From: SKUL01 sp964487545
GTDB taxonomy: Bacteria > Bacteroidota > Bacteroidia > Flavobacteriales_D > SKUL01
Length of the DNA: 64,000 nucleotides
Reading direction: 5' to 3'
Assembly (NCBI GenBank): GCA_964487545.1
Contig: CAZARI010000013.1
Location: 8,712 to 72,711, forward strand
In this document: positions 25,721 to 33,555 of the stretch, in pieces
Position numbering within the stretch: the first letter of the stretch is position 1
Layout of the letters: every line of letters starts with the position of its first letter
Notes under the pieces: model-generated
Seen by the model: only the letters and a program-made list of their open reading frames with translations
What the model was told of the DNA's origin: nothing
The model's database searches: none
Position numbers and translations under genes: made by a program

Positions 25721-26170
25721 TTAGACAGCCTTGTAATTATAACCAAAACCTCTCTGAATAATAGTCTGCCATCTTTCCGACAGCGCTTTGATTGCACCCA
25801 AAAAATTAATGTGTTCTTTTGGCTTGAGGAAGTATCCATTGGCACCTCTGACATAGCAGTTTGCCACCGTATTCTTATTGAAGTTGTTCGTGAAAATGAA
25901 AACAGGAATATCAGCAAAATGACGAATGTTGTTGATCTGTTTCAAAATTTCGAGCCCTTGGATTGTATCCGGAAATTCCACATCGAGTATAATCAATGAA
26001 GGTAAATTGAGGCGGAAAGCAGGACCATGCGCGTGTTTTTTAAGGTAATCTTCTACCTCATCCAATGAAGAAATATGAGTAATACCTACCTGTACGTCGC
26101 CGGATGTGAAGTAGCGCGTAATTTGGCCACTGTCAATCGGATCTTTGTCGATGAGAAGAACACTTTTCAT
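25721..26170 (-). CDS. single-domain response regulator receiver
   Basis: A 149-residue CheY-like receiver with all key residues present: acidic pair D8/D10 (LLIDKDP), phospho-acceptor D63 (LIILDVEFPD), threonine T94 (FIFTNN) and lysine K116 (FLKPK). No output domain follows; the protein ends after a short tail, so it acts by protein contact or as a phosphate shuttle. This single-domain type is common in Bacteroidota. It lies 5 bases downstream of the 519-residue helical-repeat gene and is probably co-transcribed. No histidine kinase is present in the window. Confidence 0.88.
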   Translation of the reverse strand: MKSVLLIDKDPIDSGQITRYFTSGDVQVGITHISSLDEVEDYLKKHAHGPAFRLNLPSLIILDVEFPDTIQGLEILKQINNIRHFADIPVFIFTNNFNKNTVANCYVRGANGYFLKPKEHINFLGAIKALSERWQTIIQRGFGYNYKAV

Positions 26171-26175
26171 ATGCG

Positions 26176-27735
26176 TTACAATTCGTTACTATCAGCTGTT
26201 TGCAAAACAATTCTTTCGGGAATTCTAAAACGGTAATGTTTTTCGGCCAGTTTCGCTTCGAACCAATCGTGGAAAACCACGTGTTCGTGACTCTTGATTT
26301 TCCAGCCGAGATCGGGATGGTCACTTTGCAGCTCGAGAAACAAATCCTGATTTTTGAAATAGGTCAATCCAAAATCAAAGCTGTTTCGTTCCAAACTGCG
26401 CAATATTTTCAAAATGCTTTTATCGCGTGCGGAAAAATTGCGTTCGTCGCTGGTGCGGCTCATGTGCTTTCGCAGCGATTCGATAGATAAATCTGCCAGA
26501 TCGTCGAGTTGCATTTCAATAAGGCTAAGAATGCACATTAACCGAATTCCAACATTCCAGCCTTCGGGGTCGCTGTCCATCAGTATGTTTTCGCTGTTGA
26601 ACAGGTGATAGGCCTTAAAAAACTGTTGTTGATTAAAGAGCACGCATCCTTTTAGATACAGTAGCTTGCATTTTTCGTAGGGCGCTACCTTAACCAAATC
26701 TGAGCCCAACATACTATCAGCCGTTTCACGCGATAGATCAAACTCTCCTTTAAAATAATGAACCTGTGCCTTGAGTGTAGTGATGACAACGTGGTTGTAG
26801 CTACCCAGTCCAGCTCCTTTAAAGCTGCGTTCAATATTTTGCTGCGCTTCATTAAAGTCATGGAGCATTACATCGTTAAATGCCAGGTTGGCGTATGCAC
26901 CTGATAAACGAAATTCAGATCTCAACGCTGGACGCGTTTGGATCAGATCAACAAGCTTTTTTCCTGCTTCGCGCACCTGCAGGTATTCTCCCATTGTCTG
27001 GTGATACTCCATTTCGAAATAGTAGGAGTATTGGCCAACCACGGCTGCTCCAGTTTGCTCATAAAGATCCTGTAGCTCAGAAAGTGCTTCCATTAATACA
27101 CCCACCTGCTCGTTTTGGCCCGACTTGCGGTCAACAACCATGTAATAGCGGGTGTTCCATTCATCGGCTCGATAAATAGCGTTGCGCGCGCTTTCGGCAT
27201 CCGCAAGCACAGGCAATATCTCATTAAACTTTGACTCACCATGTGAAAGGCCAATCTGGTTTAGTTTGATTCGCAAAGCAATCGCCAGCAAATCGAACAA
27301 TTCGTACTCACGGCATTTTCTAATTTGCTCGTTGAGCAATTGCATGGCAGAGACTTCGTTACCCCGGCCCAGCAAGTTCATAATCAGCACCCAGTTTTTT
27401 GTACACTCTTGTCGAACCCTAAACCAGTCGCTATAGCTGTTTTTCCGGTTAATGTTTAGGTCTAGCAAAAGAGAGTCAAAAATTTTGTTGCGCAGGCGAA
27501 TCAGAAATTTATTGAAATCGTATTTGTTGAGCTCAGGACTAATCATTGATTTCAACTCTTCATACGTCAACTCAGGGTTCCCGTGAACCAAGTGAAAGAC
27601 CTGATAAGATTTGTTGTCTTTCACCCTTTTATTACGATCGAAGGCCACAAGGTAATTGCCCGCCACTTCCGCTTCAAATGGCTTGAGTCGCGACAGTACC
27701 TCTCTTAATTCTTGATATATATTGGCCTTTTTCAT
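26176..27735 (-). CDS. 519-residue helical-repeat (TPR-like) protein, Bacteroidota-type
   Basis: A soluble, alpha-helical protein of 519 residues that I cannot assign to a named family. Its helices recur about every 35-40 residues (for example ALSELQDLYEQTGAAVVGQYSYYFEMEYHQTMGEYL and YLKGCVLFNQQQFFKAYHLF), suggesting degenerate TPR units. There is no signal peptide, and the start MKKANIYQELREVLSRL resembles an N-terminal helical domain. The 5-base spacing to the receiver gene suggests that the two function together, perhaps as a scaffold controlled by the phosphorylated receiver (inference). A promoter with both -33 and -7 boxes precedes it. Confidence 0.72.
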   Translation of the reverse strand: MKKANIYQELREVLSRLKPFEAEVAGNYLVAFDRNKRVKDNKSYQVFHLVHGNPELTYEELKSMISPELNKYDFNKFLIRLRNKIFDSLLLDLNINRKNSYSDWFRVRQECTKNWVLIMNLLGRGNEVSAMQLLNEQIRKCREYELFDLLAIALRIKLNQIGLSHGESKFNEILPVLADAESARNAIYRADEWNTRYYMVVDRKSGQNEQVGVLMEALSELQDLYEQTGAAVVGQYSYYFEMEYHQTMGEYLQVREAGKKLVDLIQTRPALRSEFRLSGAYANLAFNDVMLHDFNEAQQNIERSFKGAGLGSYNHVVITTLKAQVHYFKGEFDLSRETADSMLGSDLVKVAPYEKCKLLYLKGCVLFNQQQFFKAYHLFNSENILMDSDPEGWNVGIRLMCILSLIEMQLDDLADLSIESLRKHMSRTSDERNFSARDKSILKILRSLERNSFDFGLTYFKNQDLFLELQSDHPDLGWKIKSHEHVVFHDWFEAKLAEKHYRFRIPERIVLQTADSNEL

Positions 27736-27750
27736 AGTGATCGATGTCTG

Positions 27751-27781
27751 TAAAATTAAGTATTTGTTTTCTATTTGTCAA
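27751..27781 (-). promoter_or_regulatory. promoter of the helical-repeat/response-regulator operon
   Basis: On the reverse strand TTG (in TTGACA, 27776-27781), then 20 bases, then TAATTTTA (27751-27758). The -7 box differs from TAnnTTTG at the last base. The start codon is 15 bases further. Confidence 0.45.
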
Positions 27782-27928
27782 GTATTAATAGGAGAAATAT
27801 TTTTTTTGGGATGCTTAACGATGTCTGAAAAGAACTATTTCTTCCAATTATTTACACTGCCAACGATTCATCTTTGTTACGTCTTAGAAATTAACAGGAA
27901 CAAATTCATCACTTAAAACCGTACAGAT

Positions 27929-28102
27929 ATGACTTCTTTAATCGCTTTTTTCATCGCCATCACTTTCGGAACTGCTAATATTGCAATCGACAATCCTACC
28001 CCCCCAGCACAGGAGTATACATACTCAACCGATGACGGTGTTGGAATCAGCGGACAAGGAGGACAGAAAACAGAAAACCCAGATCCCAATAGAAGAGGAT
28101 AA
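27929..28102 (+). CDS. 57-residue exported peptide, unknown function
   Basis: A small gene that is easily missed: ATG 27929 to TAA 28100-28102. The product starts with a hydrophobic stretch (MTSLIAFFIAITFGTAN), consistent with a signal or anchor, followed by a short polar tail rich in P, G, D and N (about residues 23-57, ending PDPNRRG). No known family. It is divergent from the response-regulator operon and is closed by a strong terminator 73 bases downstream, which supports real transcription. A reverse-strand frame covers the same DNA but lacks comparable features. Coding needs confirmation by proteomics or by conservation of codons. Confidence 0.5.
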   Translation: MTSLIAFFIAITFGTANIAIDNPTPPAQEYTYSTDDGVGISGQGGQKTENPDPNRRG

Positions 28103-28174
28103 TCCATACGATTTAAAAATTGTGTTGTGAATTGAATTATACTATTTGAGGTAGTTTTCATTAACACACTTTTG

Positions 28175-28202
28175 AAAGACGGCGCGTGCGCCGTCTTTTT
28201 TT
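28175..28202 (+). terminator. rho-independent terminator
   Basis: Stem AAAGACGGCG / CGCCGTCTTT with a tight CGTG loop, followed by seven T residues; it ends the 57-residue peptide transcript. Confidence 0.88.
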
Positions 28203-28249
28203 GTTTGTGAACCTAATGAACAATCGCTGCGGGATAAAATTCAGACCAA

Positions 28250-28257
28250 TAGTTTTG
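28250..28257 (+). promoter_or_regulatory. -7 element for the DUF2064 gene
   Basis: TAGTTTTG, an exact TAnnTTTG match 56 bases upstream of ATG 28314. Confidence 0.45.
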
Positions 28258-28313
28258 GCATAGTACAAAAAGACCATATTATTGTAACAGCTATCAATCT
28301 ATAACCAACAGTG

Positions 28314-28919
28314 ATGAACAGCAAAAATCTCATAATCATATTTGCCAAGAACCCCATCCCAGGTAAGGTGAAAACTAAATTGGCAAGAGAAATTGGCGAT
28401 GAGCGGGCCCTACAGGTTTACTTGCAACTGTTGGAGCACACCCATAAAGTGGCTCACGATGTGAGTGCTGATAAACAGGTGTTTTATTCCGATTGTCTCG
28501 AAGAGTTTGATATCCTCGACTATTTTAAATTTTCCAAAAAATTACAAGAAGGACAAGATTATGGCGAAAAGATGCACAACGCCATGAAATCTGCATTTGA
28601 TGAAGGCTATGAGCACGTGGTTATTCTCGGCTCCGACTGCATCGAACTCTCGAACCGATTAGTGGAGGAGGCGTTTGAGGCACTAAAAAACGTGGACTGT
28701 GTATTGGGCCCGGCTACCGATGGTGGTTACTATCTGATTGGTTTGAAAGTATTGCAGGATTTTCTCTTTCAAGACAAAACCTGGAACAACCCCGATATGT
28801 TGCTCGACACCTTGCTCGATCTGCAAAATGCGCAAATGAGCTATCACTTACTGCCCACACTCAACGATATCGTTTCAAAACAAGATCTAGACGAGCGCTA
28901 CGGACTGATTACCGGATAA
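28314..28919 (+). CDS. TIGR04282/DUF2064 family glycosyltransferase-A-fold protein
   Basis: A 201-residue protein of the DUF2064 (TIGR04282) family, a GT-A nucleotide-diphosphosugar transferase-like fold. It is seen in several bacteria next to arsenosugar or phosphosugar genes, but its activity is not established. Visible features are the N-terminal LIIIFAKNPIPGKVKTKLA (family signature FxKxPxxGxVKTRL), HVVILGSDCIELS in the centre (GSD/DC segment, metal-binding in the fold) and LGPATDGGYYLIGL (DGGYYLIG). The GTG at 28311 is the alternative start. It stands alone here; no arsenic genes are near. Confidence 0.82.
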   Translation: MNSKNLIIIFAKNPIPGKVKTKLAREIGDERALQVYLQLLEHTHKVAHDVSADKQVFYSDCLEEFDILDYFKFSKKLQEGQDYGEKMHNAMKSAFDEGYEHVVILGSDCIELSNRLVEEAFEALKNVDCVLGPATDGGYYLIGLKVLQDFLFQDKTWNNPDMLLDTLLDLQNAQMSYHLLPTLNDIVSKQDLDERYGLITG

Positions 28920-29142
28920 CCTCATCGGGGCTTTTCGCAAAATTAATTTTGACTTCTGTCAAAGCTTAAGCGAGCTGGAATGTTGTCTGCCATTTCGTTT
29001 CTCCAGAACATCATAATCCGTCTTTTTCGGCACAATGAGCCTTCAGCCCAATTGGTACAGTGGTTTACGGTAGTTGACAGTCACAAGGGTCCTATGGAAC
29101 CAGTGCCGGCCATTATTCAAATCCGAATTTTCTGCAACAAAA

Positions 29143-29168
29143 AAAACCCGTCGGTAAGAACGGGTTTT
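29143..29168. terminator. bidirectional rho-independent terminator
   Basis: Stem AAAACCCGT / ACGGGTTTT with an 8-base loop, preceded by an A run and followed by T-rich sequence. It lies 25 bases past the stop of the DUF6089 gene (reverse) and about 220 bases past the DUF2064 gene. Confidence 0.85.
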
Positions 29169-29193
29169 GGTTTGTCTATCAATATTTAAACTC

Positions 29194-30186
29194 TTAGAAT
29201 TTGGCCCGAGTTCTCCTGGCAACGTTTCGTTTGCGTTTGATCCACGAGTTTGACCGCGAAAAATTACTTCTACCCTTTATTACATATCCGTATGAAAATT
29301 GGGTAAAAATGTAGCTATCATTTCGGGTGGGATCGCCGCGTTTTTGAGCCACACCATGGGTTTCGATTAGTTCGCCGTGAATGTTCTCACCCGTTCGGCT
29401 ACTGATTTCAAAACTTTCGGCATTCACCGGATTAAGTCCATCAGCAATGGCTTGAGCATTAACTTCATTAATGTGAGCCAATGACGATCGGTTGGAGAAA
29501 GCTGCTGCGGTTTCTGACATGTTTGCCGGATCGCCATAACGGTCAGATACATCATCCAGATAGTCAGTAAATGTGGTGCGCCAGCCTATTTCCCAACCAA
29601 AACGGTGGTTGCGTTTGTGTGTGAAGTACAATCCCAATCCGAGAGGAACTGCGGCAGAAAACTTACTGTACGGCTGATTGCGACCCTCGGTATTGAGCTC
29701 AGCGAGATCTACCCAATCTTTTCCATCCAGCGAGCCCTGTGGATTGTGGTAAATTCCGGCAATTCCGACAAAGGCATACAATCTGAAATCGGGGTTGTAA
29801 TAACCTCTCCCTCCCACATCGTTATTGTAGAAAATGGTCACTTCAGGACGGATGCCCAGTTCCAGAACCATATTTCTAAAACTCAGGTTACGCGCCATTC
29901 GTGCCGGGTTAGAGGAAAGGTAGTCCGCACCGCGAATTCGGGCAGCATTAAACTCGGCCTGAAAAGAAAATGTTCTGCTTAAATGATACCGCGTGTAGGC
30001 ACCGAGTGTCCAGTTGGTTTGCTCAAATCGCATATCCAAAGGGCCGTCCCGTCGCTCGTGGTGATACCCACCGATATCGCCCAAATAGTTGGCTACACCA
30101 GCTTTCGCACCGATTTCCCATTGGTATTGCCCATAAGATAAGCTACTTATGAATAGAAGGAGTGAAAGAAGTACAATGTTTCTCAT
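29194..30186 (-). CDS. DUF6089 family outer-membrane beta-barrel protein
   Basis: A 330-residue exported protein with a signal peptide (MRNIVLLSLLLFISSLSYGQ). A DUF6089-type barrel starts directly: WEIGAKAGVANYLGDIGG, LGAYTRYHLSRTFSFQAEF, VLELGIRPEVTIFY. The mature part has many alternating beta strands and the C-terminal tail is basic (RSNSWIKRKRNVARRTRAKF). A function for DUF6089 proteins is not known; they are typical Bacteroidota outer-membrane proteins. The gene has its own -7 element and shares the terminator at 29143-29168. Confidence 0.85.
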   Translation of the reverse strand: MRNIVLLSLLLFISSLSYGQYQWEIGAKAGVANYLGDIGGYHHERRDGPLDMRFEQTNWTLGAYTRYHLSRTFSFQAEFNAARIRGADYLSSNPARMARNLSFRNMVLELGIRPEVTIFYNNDVGGRGYYNPDFRLYAFVGIAGIYHNPQGSLDGKDWVDLAELNTEGRNQPYSKFSAAVPLGLGLYFTHKRNHRFGWEIGWRTTFTDYLDDVSDRYGDPANMSETAAAFSNRSSLAHINEVNAQAIADGLNPVNAESFEISSRTGENIHGELIETHGVAQKRGDPTRNDSYIFTQFSYGYVIKGRSNFSRSNSWIKRKRNVARRTRAKF

Positions 30187-30246
30187 GGGTAACTAAAGTA
30201 TAACTTTCTTGATTAGGTTAATGTGTTTTGTCGGCTTATTAAGTAG

Positions 30247-30254
30247 CAAATATA
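30247..30254 (-). promoter_or_regulatory. -7 element for the DUF6089 gene
   Basis: TATATTTG on the reverse strand, 60 bases upstream of ATG 30186. Confidence 0.45.
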
Positions 30255-30339
30255 AAACTAATCTTTTTACCTGCTTATATTAACTGCAAATAGAATAGGG
30301 CTAAGCCTTGTCACGGCTCATTTTCACAATTCCCCTCCT

Positions 30340-30347
30340 TAATTTTG
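30340..30347 (+). promoter_or_regulatory. -7 element for the nitronate monooxygenase gene
   Basis: TAATTTTG, 30 bases upstream of ATG 30378; divergent from the -7 element at 30247-30254. Confidence 0.5.
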
Positions 30348-30377
30348 ACTAAATTCGCAGCGAAAATTATTGTCCTT

Positions 30378-31334
30378 ATGAACCCATTGGTCAAACGCTT
30401 CCAAATCAAATATCCGCTCATACAAGCCGGCATGATCTGGTGTTCGGGTTGGGAACTGGCCAGTGCAGTGAGTAATGCCGGAGGCTTAGGAGTTATCGGA
30501 TCGGGTTCGATGTATCCCGACGTGCTTAAAACACATGTAAAAAAATGTAAGGCAGCCACGACTAAGCCCTTTGCTGTGAATGTTCCGCTGATGTATCCCA
30601 ATATTGAAGATCACATCGAAACCATTGTTTCCGAGCGGGTTCCTATTGTATTCACATCCGCGGGAAATCCAAAAACCTGGACAGAGACTTTGCAAAAGGA
30701 GGGCATCACCGTGGTTCACGTGGTGTCGAGCGTTAAGTTTGCGCAGAAAGCGGAAGAGGCAGGAGTAGATGTTGTTGTTGCCGAAGGTTTTGAGGCAGGT
30801 GGACATAATGGCCGCGATGAAACAACCACCTTGTGCCTGATTCCAATGATCAGACGTGCGGTTTCCTGTCCGCTGATTGCCGCCGGCGGAATTGCAACTG
30901 GTGAGGCCATGCTTGCGGCTATGGTTTTGGGAGCAGATGGCGTTCAGGTTGGGTCGCGCTTTGTTGCTTCGCACGAATCCTCTGCTCATCAGAACTTTAA
31001 AAACACCGTGTTAGCTACCCACGAGGGCGATACGCACCTAACACTAAAAGAACTGGCTCCAGTGAGGTTGATTAAAAATAGTTTTTATCAACAAGTGCAG
31101 GAAGCTTATGCAAGTTGTGCTACCAAGGATGAATTGATAAAACTGCTTGGACGCGGACGTGCAAAAAAAGGCATGTTCGAGGGAGATCTTGACGAAGGTG
31201 AGTTGGAAATCGGACAGGTTTCGGGATTGATAGATGAAATTCTTCCCGCGGCCGAAATTGTGGAGCAAATAATTGCCGAATTTAATTTGGCAAAGTCAGG
31301 TATTAGTTCTCATAGTCGTTTTAACTTTGTGTAA
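30378..31334 (+). CDS. NAD(P)H-dependent flavin oxidoreductase, nitronate monooxygenase/FabK type
   Basis: A 318-residue TIM-barrel FMN enzyme. ATG 30378 gives the usual N-terminus (MNPLVKRFQIKYPLIQAGM); an open frame to a TTG at 30345 is not family-like. Features include GGLGVIGSGSM, VVAEGFEAGGHNGR (flavin-binding region) and LIAAGGIATGEAMLAAMVLGADGVQVGSRF. The phosphate-binding AAGGIATG loop is a hallmark. Substrates of family members range from nitronates to enoyl-ACP; FabK activity cannot be excluded. The gene is transcribed alone from its own -7 element. Confidence 0.85.
   Translation: MNPLVKRFQIKYPLIQAGMIWCSGWELASAVSNAGGLGVIGSGSMYPDVLKTHVKKCKAATTKPFAVNVPLMYPNIEDHIETIVSERVPIVFTSAGNPKTWTETLQKEGITVVHVVSSVKFAQKAEEAGVDVVVAEGFEAGGHNGRDETTTLCLIPMIRRAVSCPLIAAGGIATGEAMLAAMVLGADGVQVGSRFVASHESSAHQNFKNTVLATHEGDTHLTLKELAPVRLIKNSFYQQVQEAYASCATKDELIKLLGRGRAKKGMFEGDLDEGELEIGQVSGLIDEILPAAEIVEQIIAEFNLAKSGISSHSRFNFV
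31322..31329 (+). promoter_or_regulatory. -7 element for the fibronectin-repeat cargo gene
   Basis: TAACTTTG, an exact TAnnTTTG match inside the last codons of the preceding gene, 60 bases upstream of TTG 31390. Confidence 0.4.
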
Positions 31335-31389
31335 TCCTGCAACCTGTGACGAATCCAGCGTCAGATAATATTAAAGAAGCGCATTCGTT

Positions 31390-33486
31390 TTGAAACTGAA
31401 TTTAATAACCAGTCTCTTGCCTGAATTAACCGAAAGATTCGGCCAGCTTTTCATTCTCTTTTTTTGGATTTGCACCTCAGCGAGTTATGCAGTAGAACCG
31501 CCCAATTATGTATGTGCTTCAGTTGGCGCAACCGGCCAAGTGACCCTGGGTTGGGAGCAACCAGCAAATCCGGATGGAGAATTTTACAGTTATGCGGTAT
31601 ACGTAATCGATCTGGCTACCGGCGATCCACTCGAACTGGCAGAAATAACCGATTACAACACCACAACCTTTGTTCACCTCGGGGCCGATGCACAGGATTT
31701 TTCGCGAACTTATTCTGTGAGCGTTAGAACCGATAACGGAAACGCTGAGTCGGAGCAATCTCTGCCTGTCCACACCATGATGCTGGAGGTCACCGCCGGA
31801 AATGCCGGAGCGCTGGCATTTTTATCATGGAACGAACCTTACGATTCATTTCCCGAGGGAGCTGACGGAACCTATGAGATATATATCGAATACGGCCCGG
31901 GAAACTGGGTGCTAACCGGACAGACACCAATCGGCACCGATGCGTATATAGACACCGTGCAGGGCGGGTTGTTTTGTTATGATCCACCACAAAACATCAA
32001 CTACCGCATCAGTTATTCAGACAGCCAAATTTGTACTTCCGTTTCAACGGTCGATGGCGACATGCTCACCGACGGCACTGGCCCAACGCCGCCAGTTATT
32101 GAAACCGTAACCATCGATAGTATCACCGGACATATTATTATTCACTGGTATCCCAGCCCCCAAAGCGATACCCAAGGGTATATCGTTCAAGACAATACAA
32201 CTGGCAACTACGTCAATATTGGAAATCTGCCGTCACCTAACACCTCTTTTTTGCATACGGTGACGCCTTCGCAGCCACGACAATACCTGGTTATTGGCTA
32301 CGACGCATGTGGCAACGACGAGTCTTTTAATACTGCACACGAGTCCATGTATCTGGACGTGCAGCTACGCGAGTGCGATCAGAAAGTAGACCTGAGCTGG
32401 ACGCCTTATATTGGTTGGGAAGAGGGGGCACTGATGTATGAAGTGCAAGCTTCAGAAAATGGTGGTCCGTTCGAAATATTGCATACCAATAGTCCCGGAA
32501 ATTTTGTTTACTCCACTTCGGTCAATCCCTTTTCTGATTATTGCTTTCGCGTAATTGCCTACTCGCAAGGTGATCAGCGCCCATCTGTTTCCAATACCTT
32601 TTGTCTCAACGTCACTTATCCGCAAACACCGGCATATTTATATCTCAATCGGGTAAGTGTTAACCCCGACAATCAAATTGAAGTGAATTTATTGGCCGAT
32701 GATAACGCCGTCGGAATGGTATACCGTTTAGAAAGAAAATCAGAGAACGACAGTGAATTTGAAGAAATCGGCATGATGATGCCATCCGACAATCCAAACG
32801 AATACCTATATACCGATTCCGACGTGTTGCCCGATGAAATTGTCTATCAGTATCGCGTGCACGCCACCGATTTTTGTCAAAACTTTTTTGACTACAGCAA
32901 CACTTCGCACAACTTGCTGTTAATTGCCAGCGAAGACAATGAGAACTTTCTCAGCAAACTGCAATGGAACTCGTATGGAACGTGGAATGGCGGCGTATCC
33001 CAATACCGAATTTACAGAGCGTTAGGCCGCGATGGCGTATTTGAACCGCTTTTCACGCTCTTTGGCGGATATTATGAAGACAATGTCTTTGATATGATAG
33101 ACAACCACGGAGAGTTTTGTTATTATATTGAAGCACATGAAAACCTAAACGAATTCAATATTTCCGATACGGTGCGCTCCAATGTTTCGTGCGCTGTGCA
33201 GTTGCCGCTGCTTTGGATTCCAAATGCGCTGGTAATTGGCGGATTGAACAATATTTTTAAACCTGTGGCGGGATATATCGATTTTGATCGCTATCAAATG
33301 CAGATTTTTAACCGTTGGGGTAAACTCGTATTTGAGTCGCACGATATTCATACCGGATGGGATGGTAGTTACAACGGATCGGTCGCTTCCGAAGGGGCTT
33401 ATGTTTATGTTATTTCATTTACTGCTGGAAACGGACAGACCATTGAAGAAACCGGATCGGTTATCTTGTTAAACGCAGGTAATTGA
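31390..33486 (+). CDS. fibronectin-type III-like secreted protein with T9SS type B C-terminal domain
   Basis: A 698-residue exported protein that seems to start at TTG 31390; an in-frame stop at 31372 leaves no ATG upstream. A hydrophobic signal region (about residues 15-34) precedes repeated beta modules with the fibronectin III look (VTLGWEQP, LAFLSWNEPY, IIIHWYPSP, VDLSWTPY, SKLQWNSYG). The C-terminus is a type B sorting domain: LLWIPNALVIGGLNNIF, YQMQIFNRWGKLVFES, TGWDGSYNGSVASEGAYVYVISF. The usual NAFTPN-D-x-N segment is degenerate (NALVIGGLNN). No PorP/SprF gene follows. Surface adhesion is inferred. Confidence 0.85.
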   Translation: MKLNLITSLLPELTERFGQLFILFFWICTSASYAVEPPNYVCASVGATGQVTLGWEQPANPDGEFYSYAVYVIDLATGDPLELAEITDYNTTTFVHLGADAQDFSRTYSVSVRTDNGNAESEQSLPVHTMMLEVTAGNAGALAFLSWNEPYDSFPEGADGTYEIYIEYGPGNWVLTGQTPIGTDAYIDTVQGGLFCYDPPQNINYRISYSDSQICTSVSTVDGDMLTDGTGPTPPVIETVTIDSITGHIIIHWYPSPQSDTQGYIVQDNTTGNYVNIGNLPSPNTSFLHTVTPSQPRQYLVIGYDACGNDESFNTAHESMYLDVQLRECDQKVDLSWTPYIGWEEGALMYEVQASENGGPFEILHTNSPGNFVYSTSVNPFSDYCFRVIAYSQGDQRPSVSNTFCLNVTYPQTPAYLYLNRVSVNPDNQIEVNLLADDNAVGMVYRLERKSENDSEFEEIGMMMPSDNPNEYLYTDSDVLPDEIVYQYRVHATDFCQNFFDYSNTSHNLLLIASEDNENFLSKLQWNSYGTWNGGVSQYRIYRALGRDGVFEPLFTLFGGYYEDNVFDMIDNHGEFCYYIEAHENLNEFNISDTVRSNVSCAVQLPLLWIPNALVIGGLNNIFKPVAGYIDFDRYQMQIFNRWGKLVFESHDIHTGWDGSYNGSVASEGAYVYVISFTAGNGQTIEETGSVILLNAGN

Positions 33487-33519
33487 TTGCCGAAAGCCCG
33501 TCATCTTTTGTTACTTTTG
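33487..33519 (+). promoter_or_regulatory. promoter of guaB
   Basis: TTG at 33487-33489, 22 bases, then TACTTTTG at 33512-33519, an exact TAnnTTTG. The ATG is 36 bases further. This is the only exact -7 element in the window with a roughly spaced -33 TTG. Confidence 0.5.
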
Positions 33520-33555
33520 CGAGAATTTACTGGACACCCATTCAATTCCACAGGC

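Noticed and set aside
27913..28167. 84-codon reverse frame overlapping the 57-residue peptide gene
   Set aside because: It begins inside the terminator region and reads antisense through it; the forward frame is supported by signal-like residues and a terminator in the right direction.
28980..29189. 69-codon forward frame after the DUF2064 gene
   Set aside because: It runs through the terminator hairpin at 29143-29168, has no promoter element and no signal or motif.
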